DNA of 64,000 nt, taken from the NCBI GenBank assembly GCA_022824585.1, contig JAJDZN010000255.1, forward strand, positions 1 through 64,000, read 5' to 3'. Origin of the DNA: Bryobacterales bacterium (GTDB taxonomy: Bacteria > Acidobacteriota > Terriglobia > Bryobacterales > UBA6623). Made by a program: the position numbers and the translations under genes. The notes under the pieces were generated by a model that searched no databases, was not told the origin of the DNA, and saw only the letters and a list, made by a program, of their open reading frames with translations. Position 1 is the stretch's first letter. The number at the start of each line of letters is the position of its first letter. This document shows, piece by piece, positions 1 to 8,262 of the stretch.

Positions 1-391
1 TGCCATCAACCACGTCTGCGGCCACCAAGATCTGGATCCCGTGGCAGATCGAGAACACCGGCTTGCCCTGCGCGACAAACTCCCGCACGATGTCCACGAC
101 GCGCTGGATATGCCGCAAGAACTCCGGCGCCCTGCCGCCCAGCAGCAGCACTGCGGCATACTTGTCCACGTCCACGTCGTCAAACGCGACGTTGGCGTCG
201 AGCCCGTAACCTTGCCGCTCGATGTAGGTGTCCCAGCCGGGCTCGAAGTCGTGCATGACCAGATGGAGCCGGCGAGCGGAGGGAGCGGCCACGACGGGTT
301 CGTAGCCCGCCTCCTGAAAGCGGTGGAGGGCAAACAGCGCCTCGTAGCTCTCGCCGGCGTCTCCGGTAACGAGCAAGATCCTCTTCGCCAT
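1..391 (-). CDS. DJ-1/PfpI-family protein, partial (C-terminus off the left edge)
   Basis: Reading from the ATG at 391 towards the left edge gives about 130 residues that begin MAKRILLVTGDAGESYEALF, a beta-strand/alpha-helix opening typical of class I glutamine amidotransferase-like folds. Near the edge the stretch PVFSICHGIQIL carries the nucleophile-elbow Cys followed by His-Gly, as in PfpI/DJ-1 proteins. Members are peptidases, deglycase/chaperone-like proteins or unknowns, so the exact reaction cannot be fixed. The stop codon lies outside the window. The next gene on this strand starts at 1070 and ends 46 bp upstream, so the two may be co-transcribed. Confidence 0.8.
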   Translation of the reverse strand, partial: MAKRILLVTGDAGESYEALFALHRFQEAGYEPVVAAPSARRLHLVMHDFEPGWDTYIERQGYGLDANVAFDDVDVDKYAAVLLLGGRAPEFLRHIQRVVDIVREFVAQGKPVFSICHGIQILVAADVVDG

Positions 392-437
392 ATGTCACGA
401 TTCTACCGACCGGCGGCGCGCCCGCCCGAGAGGCGTC

Positions 438-1070
438 CTAGAGATTCCTCAGGAAGTAGTTGTGCAACCGCTCGCGCCCGATCGTCGTGCCCTGTCCGTG
501 GCCGCAGACCACGCTGATTTCGTCGTCGAGCGGGAGCAGCTTGGTCTTGATCGAGCGGAGTATCTGGCCGTAGTCACCGCCGGGGAGGTCGGTCCGGCCG
601 ATCGAGTCCCGGAACAGCGTGTCCCCGGCGATCAGCTTGTTCTGGGCGGCCATCAGCAGGCAGACGCTTCCTTGCGTGTGCCCGGGGGTGTGGAACACTT
701 CGAAGCTCGCTCCGGCCATCTTGAGCAGATCCCCGTCATTGAGCGCGACGTCGATAGAAGTCCCGTCCGGCTCCGGCATGCCCAGCCAGCTGGCCTGGTC
801 CGGGAGGGCTTTGACGAGCCCATAGTCAGCCTCGTTCATGTAGATCGGCGCCCCAGTCAGAGCCCGGAGCCTGCCGGCAGCTCCGATGTGATCGATGTGC
901 GCGTGGGTGATGACGATCCACTTGACCTTTAGCCCGTGCCTCCGCAACACCGATTGAATGCGGCCGATTTCGTCGCCTGGGTCGATCACAACCGCCTCGC
1001 GGGTGCTCTCGTCGCCAATGATCGAACAGTTGCACTGCAGCATGCCGACAGGCATGGTTTCGTGGATCAT
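438..1070 (-). CDS. MBL-fold metallo-hydrolase (hydroxyacylglutathione hydrolase-like)
   Basis: The 210-aa product is a compact metallo-beta-lactamase-fold hydrolase. The zinc motif HAHIDH is at residues 56-61, followed by the downstream His in FHTPGHTQGS, the Asp in AGDTLF and a late His in VCGHGQGT. Length and motif order match the short bacterial glyoxalase II-like group; these hydrolyse thioesters such as S-lactoylglutathione, but substrates vary and cannot be read from sequence. It is probably cytosolic, as no signal peptide is visible. The start ATG at 1070 is 24 bp from the divergent ygfZ-like start. On the minus strand a TAGCAT box lies 7 nt before the ATG, with no clear Shine-Dalgarno. 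Confidence 0.9.
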   Translation of the reverse strand: MIHETMPVGMLQCNCSIIGDESTREAVVIDPGDEIGRIQSVLRRHGLKVKWIVITHAHIDHIGAAGRLRALTGAPIYMNEADYGLVKALPDQASWLGMPEPDGTSIDVALNDGDLLKMAGASFEVFHTPGHTQGSVCLLMAAQNKLIAGDTLFRDSIGRTDLPGGDYGQILRSIKTKLLPLDDEISVVCGHGQGTTIGRERLHNYFLRNL

Positions 1071-1094
1071 CGCTGGTATGCTATCAACTTTTTA
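1071..1094. promoter_or_regulatory. 24-bp divergent intergenic region with two overlapping -10-like boxes
   Basis: The plus strand carries TATGCT at 1077-1082, 12 nt before the GTG at 1095. The minus strand carries TAGCAT at 1083-1078, 7 nt before the ATG at 1070. The boxes overlap, so RNA polymerase could hardly occupy both at once. Neither has a convincing -35 element. Promoter activity is inferred. Confidence 0.4.
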
Positions 1095-2033
1095 GTGACG
1101 GCCAGCGAAGCGTTCCACCAGCGCGCGGCGTGGAGCGATCTGTCGGCGCGCGGCAGGCTCCGCGCAACCGGCGAAGATCGAATCCGGCTACTCCACGCGA
1201 TCTGCAGCAATGACATCGAGGGCTTGGCGCCGGGGCAAGGAGCCTATGCGTTCTTCTTGACCGCGCAAGGCAGAATCCAATCCGACAGCCACATCTTTGT
1301 CGACCGCGATCATGTCGTGATCGACTGCGAGCCGGAAGCCGCGGACGCGCTGAGGCAGCACATCGAGAGCTACATCATCATGGACGATGTCGGCCTCGAA
1401 GCGGTCTCGGCGGAGACCGCTCGATTGGGCGTCGCCGGACCGGACGCAGCCAGCGCCGTCACCGCCATGGGCCTGCCGGCGCCCGCAGGACGATTGACCT
1501 TCGCATGGAACGGGACGACCTGCGTCCGCCAGGGCTTGGTCGCGGGCAGAGATGGCTTCTGGATCGAAGTCCCGGCACCGCAGGGCCCAGCCTTGGCGGA
1601 CCAGCTCCTAGCCGCAGGGGCGCGTCATGCAACCGCCCAAGAGTGCGAGGCAAACCGAGTCTTGATGGGCGTCCCTCGCTTCGGCGCCGACTTCGGCCCC
1701 AAGAATATTCCCCATGAGACCCAGCAGCTCTGCGCCGTCTCGTTCACGAAGGGCTGCTACACCGGCCAAGAGATCGTCGAGCGGGTGCGGTCGCAAGGCC
1801 AAGTGCGCCGCCTGCTGGTCGGTATCGAGCTCGACTCCGCAGCCGTGCCAGACGAGACAGTGGTGCGGTATCAGGACAGTGCACTGGGAGAGATGACTTC
1901 GGCGACACCGGGATGCGGGCCTGGGGGCAAAGCCCGCGGATTCTCGATCGTCCGGCGCGAAGCGGCAGGCGCGGGCACGGCGATCCGCGTCGGCGATACC
2001 GCAGGGGTGGTGATCGACGTCTCCCGAAACTGA
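1095..2033 (+). CDS. ygfZ: YgfZ/GcvT-family folate-binding protein
   Basis: The 312-aa product, starting at GTG 1095, belongs to the YgfZ branch of the GcvT family. These proteins bind folate and help maintain certain Fe-S enzymes such as MiaB. The diagnostic motif KGCYTGQE, with its conserved Cys, is at about residues 219-226, followed by the RVRSQGQVRR stretch. The reading frame stays open upstream to 936, but that extension is antisense to the MBL gene and has no family similarity. The GTG start directly precedes the expected N-terminus (TASEAFHQRAAWSDLS). No Fe-S assembly genes are nearby, so the context adds little. Confidence 0.88.
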   Translation: MTASEAFHQRAAWSDLSARGRLRATGEDRIRLLHAICSNDIEGLAPGQGAYAFFLTAQGRIQSDSHIFVDRDHVVIDCEPEAADALRQHIESYIIMDDVGLEAVSAETARLGVAGPDAASAVTAMGLPAPAGRLTFAWNGTTCVRQGLVAGRDGFWIEVPAPQGPALADQLLAAGARHATAQECEANRVLMGVPRFGADFGPKNIPHETQQLCAVSFTKGCYTGQEIVERVRSQGQVRRLLVGIELDSAAVPDETVVRYQDSALGEMTSATPGCGPGGKARGFSIVRREAAGAGTAIRVGDTAGVVIDVSRN

Positions 2034-2168
2034 GCCGAGCGGGACTTCGAGACGCCGTCCGGGCAGACCGTGCCGACGGACCGGCAGCGATTCCGGCGCG
2101 GCGTCCAGTGCGCGGAACGAGCTCTGCGCCAGTCGCGGCGGAGGCATGATACGCTCTAGTCGCAGTTC

Positions 2169-2894
2169 ATGTTTGATTCCTGCGGAGCGACCCACGCCGG
2201 GAACGTCCGGGCCAACAATGAAGACCGCTTCGACTCCGTGCCTGAGCGCGGCTTCTTCGTCGTGGCCGACGGCCTCGGCGGCGCGGCAGGCGGCGAGCGC
2301 GCCTCGGCGCTCACGGTAAAGACGCTTGTCGAAGAGGTGCGCAGCGCGCAGGCAGCGCCGACCGCGGCCACCATCATGCAGGCGATCGAACTGGCCAATA
2401 AGCGAGTCCGCTGGGAAGCTGAGAACGATCCCTGCCTAGAGGGCATGGGCTGCACGGTCACGGCAGCGGTCGCGCAGCCCGACCGAGTCGAGATCGTCAA
2501 CGCTGGCGATAGCCGGGCCTATCGCTTCTCGCGCGGGAAGCTAGAGCAGCTGACAGCAGACCACACTTGGGTCAGCGCGATCGCCCAGGCCTCCGGGCTG
2601 AGCGAAGCCGAGCTGAAAAACCATCCGAAGCGCCACGTGCTCACCAAGGCCGTCGGGGCAGAGTACAAGGTGGCCGCTGACATCGTGGCGTCGGACTTCC
2701 ACGCGGGCGACATCCTGCTTCTATGCAGCGATGGCTTGCATGGCGTCACCTCGCCCGATGTGATCGCCAGCACGCTCGACCGCGAAGGATCGCTGCAAGA
2801 CAAAGCGCAGTGGCTGATCGACGCAACGCTCAGGCTGGGCGCTCCCGACAACGTGACCGTGGTACTGGCGCGCCACGCAGACGCCCCACAATAA
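2169..2894 (+). CDS. PP2C-family serine/threonine protein phosphatase
   Basis: The 241-aa protein has the metal-dependent PP2C motifs in order: RANNEDRF near the N-terminus, VVADGLGG (metal-binding Asp and Gly), NAGDSRAYRF, LLLCSDGLHGV, and a terminal PDNVTVVLAR. It would remove phosphate from Ser/Thr in a two-Mn/Mg active site, in the cytosol, since no membrane segment is visible. It is the size of the bacterial PrpC/Stp group, which usually counteracts Hanks-type kinases. No kinase gene is present in the window, so its partner is unknown. It sits between ygfZ and the convergent enolase-family gene. Confidence 0.93.
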   Translation: MFDSCGATHAGNVRANNEDRFDSVPERGFFVVADGLGGAAGGERASALTVKTLVEEVRSAQAAPTAATIMQAIELANKRVRWEAENDPCLEGMGCTVTAAVAQPDRVEIVNAGDSRAYRFSRGKLEQLTADHTWVSAIAQASGLSEAELKNHPKRHVLTKAVGAEYKVAADIVASDFHAGDILLLCSDGLHGVTSPDVIASTLDREGSLQDKAQWLIDATLRLGAPDNVTVVLARHADAPQ

Positions 2895-2909
2895 CCCGCC
2901 TGCGGCGGC

Positions 2910-4025
2910 CTAGCGCAGGTCTTGGCGACGTTCTGTGAGCGACTCGATGCGCTCTTCGTCCAAGCCATAGCCGAGCCCGGGAGCGTCGCTGACAGCGATC
3001 GTTCCCTGTCGGCTGACCTGCACGGGCGGATCGATCACGTCTTGGCTCCAGTAGCGCTTCGAAGCCGAGACGTCTCCCGGAAGCACGAACCCCGGCAGGG
3101 TTGACAGCGCAATGTTGTGCGCCCGGCCGATACCCGCCTCCAACATCCCCCCGCACCACACCGGCACGGCCGCTTGGCGGCAAACATCGTGGATGCGCAG
3201 CGCTTCGGCGAACCCGCCGACGCGACCGAGCTTGACGTTGATGATGCCGCACGCCCCGAGGCGGATCGCCTGGCGGGCGTGATGGGCCGTGCGGATGCAC
3301 TCGTCCAGGCATATAGGAGTCTTCAACTGCGCCTGTAGCTCGGCATGATCGATCAATTCGTCGTGAGCCAAGGGCTGTTCCAGCATCATCAGGCCGAATT
3401 CGTCCAGCCGCTGCAAGCTCTCGAGATCATCGAGCGAATAGGCAGAGTTGGCGTCTGCCATCAGCCGGATATCGGGAAACTGCCTCCGCACCGCCCGTAC
3501 GACATCGGCGTCCCACCCGGGCTTGATCTTGATCTTGACGCGCTGATAGCCAGCTTCGACCTCGGCTCCGATCAGCTCCAGCAGCTCGCTGACGGAGTTC
3601 TGAATGCCGATCGAGACGCCACACGCGACCTCGCGCCTCGCGCCGCCAATGTGCTGCCACAGAGGCCGCCCCAGCTTGCGCGCCTCCAATTCCCAGCAGG
3701 CCGCCTCCAAGCCGCCGCGGGCCATTCGATGCCCGCGGATCGCGTGGCTGAGCCGCCCGACATCGGCCGCCGACTCTAGCTCCTTGCCCAGGACTCGCGG
3801 GGCGACAAAGTCGCGCAGCACGAGCCAGGCCGCGTCGACCCACTCCTCGTTGTAGAACGGACGCTCGCCGCAGGTGACCTCGCCCCAGCCGATGGCGCCG
3901 TCGGAGTCTTCCACCTGCACCAGCAGGATCTGCCGTTCCGTGGTGCGACCGAAGCTGGTCTCGAACGGGCGCACCAAGGGCATGCGGATCTTGCGCAAGC
4001 CGATCCTGGTCAGGCGCATGGGCAT
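2910..4025 (-). CDS. enolase-superfamily enzyme, MenC / N-acylamino-acid racemase type
   Basis: The 371-aa product has the complete muconate-lactonizing-type active site. The catalytic lysine pair is K164/K166 in VKIKIKPGWD, the metal ligands are D191 (MADAN), E216 (LEQPL) and D241 (LDE), and the opposite-face lysine is K265 (NVKLGRVGG). The spacing and PGWD motif match o-succinylbenzoate synthases and N-succinylamino-acid racemases, which share one sequence family; no other men genes are in view to decide. The frame is open upstream into mutM, but ATG 4025, 5 bp after the mutM stop, gives the expected N-terminus. It is probably translated from a shared mRNA with mutM. Confidence 0.88.
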   Translation of the reverse strand: MPMRLTRIGLRKIRMPLVRPFETSFGRTTERQILLVQVEDSDGAIGWGEVTCGERPFYNEEWVDAAWLVLRDFVAPRVLGKELESAADVGRLSHAIRGHRMARGGLEAACWELEARKLGRPLWQHIGGARREVACGVSIGIQNSVSELLELIGAEVEAGYQRVKIKIKPGWDADVVRAVRRQFPDIRLMADANSAYSLDDLESLQRLDEFGLMMLEQPLAHDELIDHAELQAQLKTPICLDECIRTAHHARQAIRLGACGIINVKLGRVGGFAEALRIHDVCRQAAVPVWCGGMLEAGIGRAHNIALSTLPGFVLPGDVSASKRYWSQDVIDPPVQVSRQGTIAVSDAPGLGYGLDEERIESLTERRQDLR

Positions 4026-4030
4026 CGCGG

Positions 4031-4837
4031 CTAGCGCCTCTGGCAGCGCGGGCAATAGTGCGTGCTCCGCTGAGCTACGATGATGCGCCGCAACGTGGCG
4101 CGACAACTCGCGCACGGTTGGCCGGTCTTGCCGTAGACCTGCGTGCGCAGCTGGAAGTAGCCCGGGCTTCCCTGGCCGTCCACATAGTTGTTGATGCTGG
4201 TCCCGCCCGCCGAGATCGACTCTTCCAGCACGTCGCGGATCGCTTGGTGCAGCGCGCGCGCCTTGCGCGGGCTGACGCTGGCCGCGCTGCGCTCGGGGTG
4301 CAGCCTGGCACGATACAGGGCCTCGTCGGCGTAGATGTTGCCCAGGCCCCGCACGAACTCTTGGTTCAACAGCAACGCCTTCAGCCGCGTCGAACGCTCT
4401 GAGAGGCGTTTGGTGAAATCCCGCGAGTCGATCTCCAGGGGCTCCGGCCCCAGTCGGGCCAGCCGCTCCGGGAAGTCCTGCGACCACTGCCACTTGCCGA
4501 ACTTGCGGATGTCATGGAATACAACGTGGGTGCCGCCGAAGAGGAACATTTCCGCGCGGGTGTAGGGGCCCGGCTGGGCATTCAGCAGGAGATTTCCGGT
4601 CATGCGCAGGTGGATCCACAGAAACGAGCCCCGGCCGTGCTTGCTCAGCCGGAACAGCAGGTACTTGCCGTATCTGCCAACCTCGTCAATGCGCTGTCCC
4701 GCCAGTCGCGCGCTCGTCTCGTCGGGATTCCCGACACACGTGCGCGGCCAATGAAAAACAACGCGTTCGATCGTCCTGCCCTGCAGATGCGGGGCCAGCG
4801 AGCGCTTGACCGTCTCGACTTCTGGAAGTTCCGGCAT
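4031..4837 (-). CDS. mutM: formamidopyrimidine-DNA glycosylase
   Basis: The 268-aa protein is a bifunctional DNA glycosylase/AP lyase that excises oxidised purines such as 8-oxoguanine. It begins MPELPEVETV, with the catalytic Pro2 and Glu3 in place once Met is removed, and has a conserved Lys at about residue 58 (RYGKYLLF). The C-terminal zinc finger is complete, with two Cys pairs (CASC and CPRC) at the end. Length matches the family. It lies between the sirtuin gene (34 bp upstream) and the enolase-family gene (5 bp downstream), all on the minus strand, suggesting one transcript. Confidence 0.96.
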   Translation of the reverse strand: MPELPEVETVKRSLAPHLQGRTIERVVFHWPRTCVGNPDETSARLAGQRIDEVGRYGKYLLFRLSKHGRGSFLWIHLRMTGNLLLNAQPGPYTRAEMFLFGGTHVVFHDIRKFGKWQWSQDFPERLARLGPEPLEIDSRDFTKRLSERSTRLKALLLNQEFVRGLGNIYADEALYRARLHPERSAASVSPRKARALHQAIRDVLEESISAGGTSINNYVDGQGSPGYFQLRTQVYGKTGQPCASCRATLRRIIVAQRSTHYCPRCQRR

Positions 4838-4871
4838 CCCTCATTCCACGGCAGGCGCGAGCCGCCCGCCA

Positions 4872-5627
4872 TCAGTCGCCCGAGCCCACCATCGCCGGCA
4901 GCACGCTGCCGATCTCGCCATGCACCACCAAGTCGGCGATGTCGTCCAAGGCTGTCCTGTCTCGATTCACGATCACCAGCCGCGCGCCGGCGCGCTTGGC
5001 CAAGCGCGGGATGGACGCCGCAGGCTCCACGACCAGCGACGAGCCCACTGCCAGCAGCAGGTCGCAGCTCTCGGCCGCGGCTTGTGCCTCTTGCATCACG
5101 TCCAGCGGCATGGACTGGCCGAACGAGATCGTCGCGGGCTTGAGCAATCCGCCACAGAGCCGGCAGAGCGGCGCCTTCTCGCCGGCCTCGACCCGCTCGC
5201 AGGCCTCGTCGGATGTGATGCGGTCCCCGCATGACAGGCAGACCGCCTCGGTCGTGGTGCCGTGCAGTTCCAACACCTTCTCGGCCGGCAGGCCCGCCTT
5301 CTGGTGCAGCCGCTCGATATTCTGCGTGACCAGCGCGACCAGCTTGCCACTCCGGTGCAGGTCGACGAACGCTTGATGGCCGGCGTTGGGGCGCGCCAGC
5401 CGCATGGCGGGCCACGCTTCGACCTTCTGTCGCCAGTACTCGATCCTTCCCTCTTCGCTCGTCACGAATTCCTGGAAGTCGATGATGCGGTTGCGCGCCC
5501 AAACACCGTTCGGGCTGCGGAAGTCGGGTATGCCCGACTCGGTCGAAATCCCGGCTCCGGTGAAGCCCACGATGCGCGACGCGGCGGCGATCCAATCCCG
5601 GGGCTCGCGCAGGTCCACCTCGGGCAT
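4872..5627 (-). CDS. Sir2-family NAD-dependent protein deacylase
   Basis: The 251-aa sirtuin removes acyl groups from lysine using NAD+. It has the NAD-binding GAGISTESGIPDFRS at about residues 24-38, the TQNIERLH motif at 101-108, the catalytic H122 in ELHG, and a zinc site formed by C130/C133 and C155/C158. There is no N- or C-terminal extension. Residues that would separate deacetylase from desuccinylase activity (the class III Tyr/Arg pair) are not obvious, so substrate preference is open. The start ATG at 5627 begins the minus-strand sirtuin-mutM-enolase group, divergent from gcdH. Confidence 0.93.
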   Translation of the reverse strand: MPEVDLREPRDWIAAASRIVGFTGAGISTESGIPDFRSPNGVWARNRIIDFQEFVTSEEGRIEYWRQKVEAWPAMRLARPNAGHQAFVDLHRSGKLVALVTQNIERLHQKAGLPAEKVLELHGTTTEAVCLSCGDRITSDEACERVEAGEKAPLCRLCGGLLKPATISFGQSMPLDVMQEAQAAAESCDLLLAVGSSLVVEPAASIPRLAKRAGARLVIVNRDRTALDDIADLVVHGEIGSVLPAMVGSGD

Positions 5628-5691
5628 CCTAGCACGCAGCGCGAGCGGGCCAAGGGGCCCGCGCTACCATGGGGCCAATTCGGAGGCATTG

Positions 5692-6867
5692 ATGTTCGAG
5701 TTTCGAGGCGTCGACTTCATGGAGTTCGACTCGCTCCTGAGCGAGGAGGAGTTGCTGGTGCGGCAGACTGCGCGCCAATTCGTCGAGGATCAATTCATAC
5801 CGTTGATCACGCAGCACTTCCGCGACGGCACGTTCCCCAACGAACTGACGGCGCCGATCGCCGATCTCGGGTTCTTCGGCGCGAACCTTGACGGCTACGG
5901 CTGCGCCGGCCTGAGCAACGTCGAGTACGGGCTGGTCATGCAAGAGCTCGAGCGCGGCGACACTGCGCTGCGCAGCTTTGTCTCGGTGCAGAGCAGCCTG
6001 TCGATGTACGCGATCCACTCGTACGCGACCGACGAGCAGAAGCAGCGCTGGCTGCCGGCCATGCAGCAGGGCAAGGCGATGGGCTGTTTCGCGCTGACCG
6101 AGCCCAACTTCGGATCGAATCCCTCGGGCATGCTCACGCGCGCCGTGCGCGACGGCGACGAGTACGTGATCAATGGCGAGAAGACATGGATCACAAACGG
6201 CAGCCTGGCGGACATCGCGGTGGTCTGGGCCAAGCTCGACGATACCGACAGGATCCACGGCTTCCTGGTGGAAACGGACCGGCCCGGCTTCAGCGCCGTC
6301 GACTTGCACAACAAGCTCTCCATGCGGGCTTCGACAACCTCCAGCGTCGGGTTTTCCAACGTCCGCATCCCGGCAGCCAACATCCTGCCGGAGGCCAAGG
6401 GGCTCAAGGCTGCCCTCGGCTGCCTCACCAACGCCCGCCTGGGAATCGCCTGGGGCGCGATCGGGGCGGCCATGGCGTGCTACGACTGCGCCCGGCAGTA
6501 CACGATCCTGCGCAAGCAGTTCGACGACCGGCCGATCGCCTCGCACCAGCTCGTTCAGAGCGAGCTGGCGTGGATGATCAGCGAGATCACGAAGGCGCAG
6601 TTCATCACCCTGCACGCCACCCGGCTCAAGGACGCAGGGCGGCTGAGCCATGTCCACGTGTCAATGATCAAGCGCAGCAACGCCGAAATGGCCTTGGAAG
6701 TCGCGCGCCGGGCCCGCGACCTGCTCGGAGCCAACGGGATTACCGACGAGTACCCGATCTTCCGTCACATGTGCAACCTCGAGACCGTCAAGACATACGA
6801 GGGCACGCACAATATCCACACGCTGATCCTCGGCTCGCACGTGACCGGGATTCCGGCGTTCACGTAG
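5692..6867 (+). CDS. gcdH: acyl-CoA dehydrogenase, glutaryl-CoA dehydrogenase type
   Basis: The 391-aa flavoprotein aligns best with glutaryl-CoA dehydrogenases. It has the SVQSSLSMYAI stretch that lines the acyl pocket, the FAD motif CFALTEPNFGSNP, WITNGSLADI, and the C-terminal TYEGTHNIHTLILG carrying the catalytic Glu. These enzymes convert glutaryl-CoA to crotonyl-CoA in Lys/Trp and aromatic breakdown. Start ATG 5692 has a CGGAGG ribosome site at 5681-5686; the open frame upstream of it is antisense to the sirtuin. Its last 8 bp overlap the convergent gph gene. A related acyl-CoA dehydrogenase with a different substrate remains possible. Confidence 0.85.
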   Translation: MFEFRGVDFMEFDSLLSEEELLVRQTARQFVEDQFIPLITQHFRDGTFPNELTAPIADLGFFGANLDGYGCAGLSNVEYGLVMQELERGDTALRSFVSVQSSLSMYAIHSYATDEQKQRWLPAMQQGKAMGCFALTEPNFGSNPSGMLTRAVRDGDEYVINGEKTWITNGSLADIAVVWAKLDDTDRIHGFLVETDRPGFSAVDLHNKLSMRASTTSSVGFSNVRIPAANILPEAKGLKAALGCLTNARLGIAWGAIGAAMACYDCARQYTILRKQFDDRPIASHQLVQSELAWMISEITKAQFITLHATRLKDAGRLSHVHVSMIKRSNAEMALEVARRARDLLGANGITDEYPIFRHMCNLETVKTYEGTHNIHTLILGSHVTGIPAFT

Positions 6868-7543
6868 GCACGGGAGCGGACCGCTCTGCGGAGCCCACGA
6901 CAGCGGCGAGCTCGCGCATGTCGTCGACCAGGATGTCCGGCGGGTATCGGTCGAAATCCTCCGGACGCAAGCCGTAGCGGACGCCCGCGCAGTCCGTGCC
7001 CGCGTTGCGCGCGGTCAGCACGTCCACCGAACTGTCGCCGATCATCAGCGTCCTGGCAGGGCTGAAGCCGAGTTCGCGCATGATTCGACGGAGCCCATAC
7101 GGATCAGGCTTCTTGGTGCGAAAGCTGTTGCCGCCGTAAACCCTCGCGAAGACCTCGCCCAATCCCAGGCCGGCGACCAGATCGCGGCTGAAGCGCTCGG
7201 GCTTGTTCGTCAGCACGGCCATGGCTAGTCCCGCCGCGTCCCACGCAGCGAGAGCTTCCCGCACGCCTGTGTACAGGACGGTGTGGTCCAGCATGTGCTC
7301 GCGGTAGTACTGCAGGAAGTGGGCCAGGCCCCGGGCCACCTGGGCGTCCGAAGCACCGGGCCCGAGCGCCCGGCGGATCAGCATCTCGGCCCCGTCGCCC
7401 ACGAACGAGGCAACAGCGGAAGTCGGCAGGGCCGGCAGGCCGGCATCCGCCCTGGTGGCGTTGACAGACTGCGCCAGATCCTGCGTCGAGTCGATCAGCG
7501 TCCCGTCCAGGTCGAAGACGAGCAGTTCGTACGCTGGCTTCAC
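6860..7543 (-). CDS. gph: phosphoglycolate phosphatase-like HAD hydrolase
   Basis: The 227-aa product is a HAD-superfamily phosphatase with the nucleophile and acid Asp at D10/D12 (VFDLDGTLIDST), a Thr in VLTNKP, a Lys in RTKKPDPYGL and the MIGDSSVDVLTARNAG acidic motif. Size and the helical C1 cap fit Gph, which dephosphorylates 2-phosphoglycolate formed during DNA repair; other small phosphate esters cannot be excluded. GTG 7543 is preferred as start because it lies 14 bp after the upstream kinase-like gene, has a purine-rich GGCGG before it, and begins right at the HAD domain. Its 3' end overlaps gcdH by 8 bp, tail to tail. Confidence 0.85.
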   Translation of the reverse strand: MKPAYELLVFDLDGTLIDSTQDLAQSVNATRADAGLPALPTSAVASFVGDGAEMLIRRALGPGASDAQVARGLAHFLQYYREHMLDHTVLYTGVREALAAWDAAGLAMAVLTNKPERFSRDLVAGLGLGEVFARVYGGNSFRTKKPDPYGLRRIMRELGFSPARTLMIGDSSVDVLTARNAGTDCAGVRYGLRPEDFDRYPPDILVDDMRELAAVVGSAERSAPVPT

Positions 7544-7557
7544 AGAGAATCCGCCCG

Positions 7558-8262
7558 CTAGATTTCTAGCAGGGCCGCAATGCCCTTGCGCAGGTCGGCG
7601 AAGATCTGGTCCGGCGGCCGGTTGGCGTCGATTACGGTGAAACCGTAGCGCTCGGAGAGCGAATCGAGAACCTCGATCAGCCTGGCTTGATAGCCGCGGA
7701 AGCTCTCGTATCGATTGGAGCCGTAGGGCACGTCCATGCCGCTCTCCCAGTACTCGAAGTACCGCCGGCCGCGCGCGGTGCGCGCCACGATCTCGTCGAC
7801 CGAGGCGCGCAAGTAGAACGTGGCATGGGGGACAAGGGCGCACCCGGCCACCCGCTCGAGCCATTCAGAATCCTGGTGACGGGCCACGGAGCGGGCGACG
7901 ACCGAGTAGAAATAGCGGTCCGTCAGGACCACGAAACCGGCCCGCAGGGCTGGCACGATGACGCGCTCCAAGCGATCGGCGAAGTCGGCCATATAGAACA
8001 GGCCCATGGTGAGGGGTCCGAGCGTGTGGCCGTTCTTGGCCTCTTGCAGGCCCTCCTTGGTGAGCGTGGAGCGGGTCATGCCAGTGTCGACCACGGCGTG
8101 GCCGTTGGCCTCGAGCCAGTTGCGCAGGCGCTCCACTTGTGTGCTGCGGCCCACGGAGTCTGGCCCCTCGATGACAATGAGCTTTCCCTGCAGTTCCGTC
8201 AGGTCGACGTTGGGCAGCGGGTCAGCGTAGAAGGCAAGCGGCGCGGGGCTCTTGTTAGTCAT
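7558..8262 (-). CDS. thymidylate-kinase-like P-loop protein with Walker A Lys replaced by Arg
   Basis: The 234-aa protein has the thymidylate kinase fold: Walker A GPDSVGRST at residues 33-41, the DRYFYSVVAR base-binding/DR motif, and a LID-like segment followed by YWESGMDV. The Walker A lysine expected before Ser-Thr is Arg39, which usually weakens or abolishes phosphate transfer. The first 25 or so residues precede the P-loop strand and are unusually long. It is a diverged tandem paralog of the next gene upstream (8259-8966), with which it overlaps by 4 nt (ATGA), so the two are translationally coupled. It may be a regulatory or structural partner rather than an active kinase. Confidence 0.8.
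   Translation of the reverse strand: MTNKSPAPLAFYADPLPNVDLTELQGKLIVIEGPDSVGRSTQVERLRNWLEANGHAVVDTGMTRSTLTKEGLQEAKNGHTLGPLTMGLFYMADFADRLERVIVPALRAGFVVLTDRYFYSVVARSVARHQDSEWLERVAGCALVPHATFYLRASVDEIVARTARGRRYFEYWESGMDVPYGSNRYESFRGYQARLIEVLDSLSERYGFTVIDANRPPDQIFADLRKGIAALLEI

Noticed and set aside
936-1094. N-terminal extension of the YgfZ-like protein
   Set aside because: The extension is antisense to the MBL hydrolase and not family-like; GTG 1095 gives the expected start.
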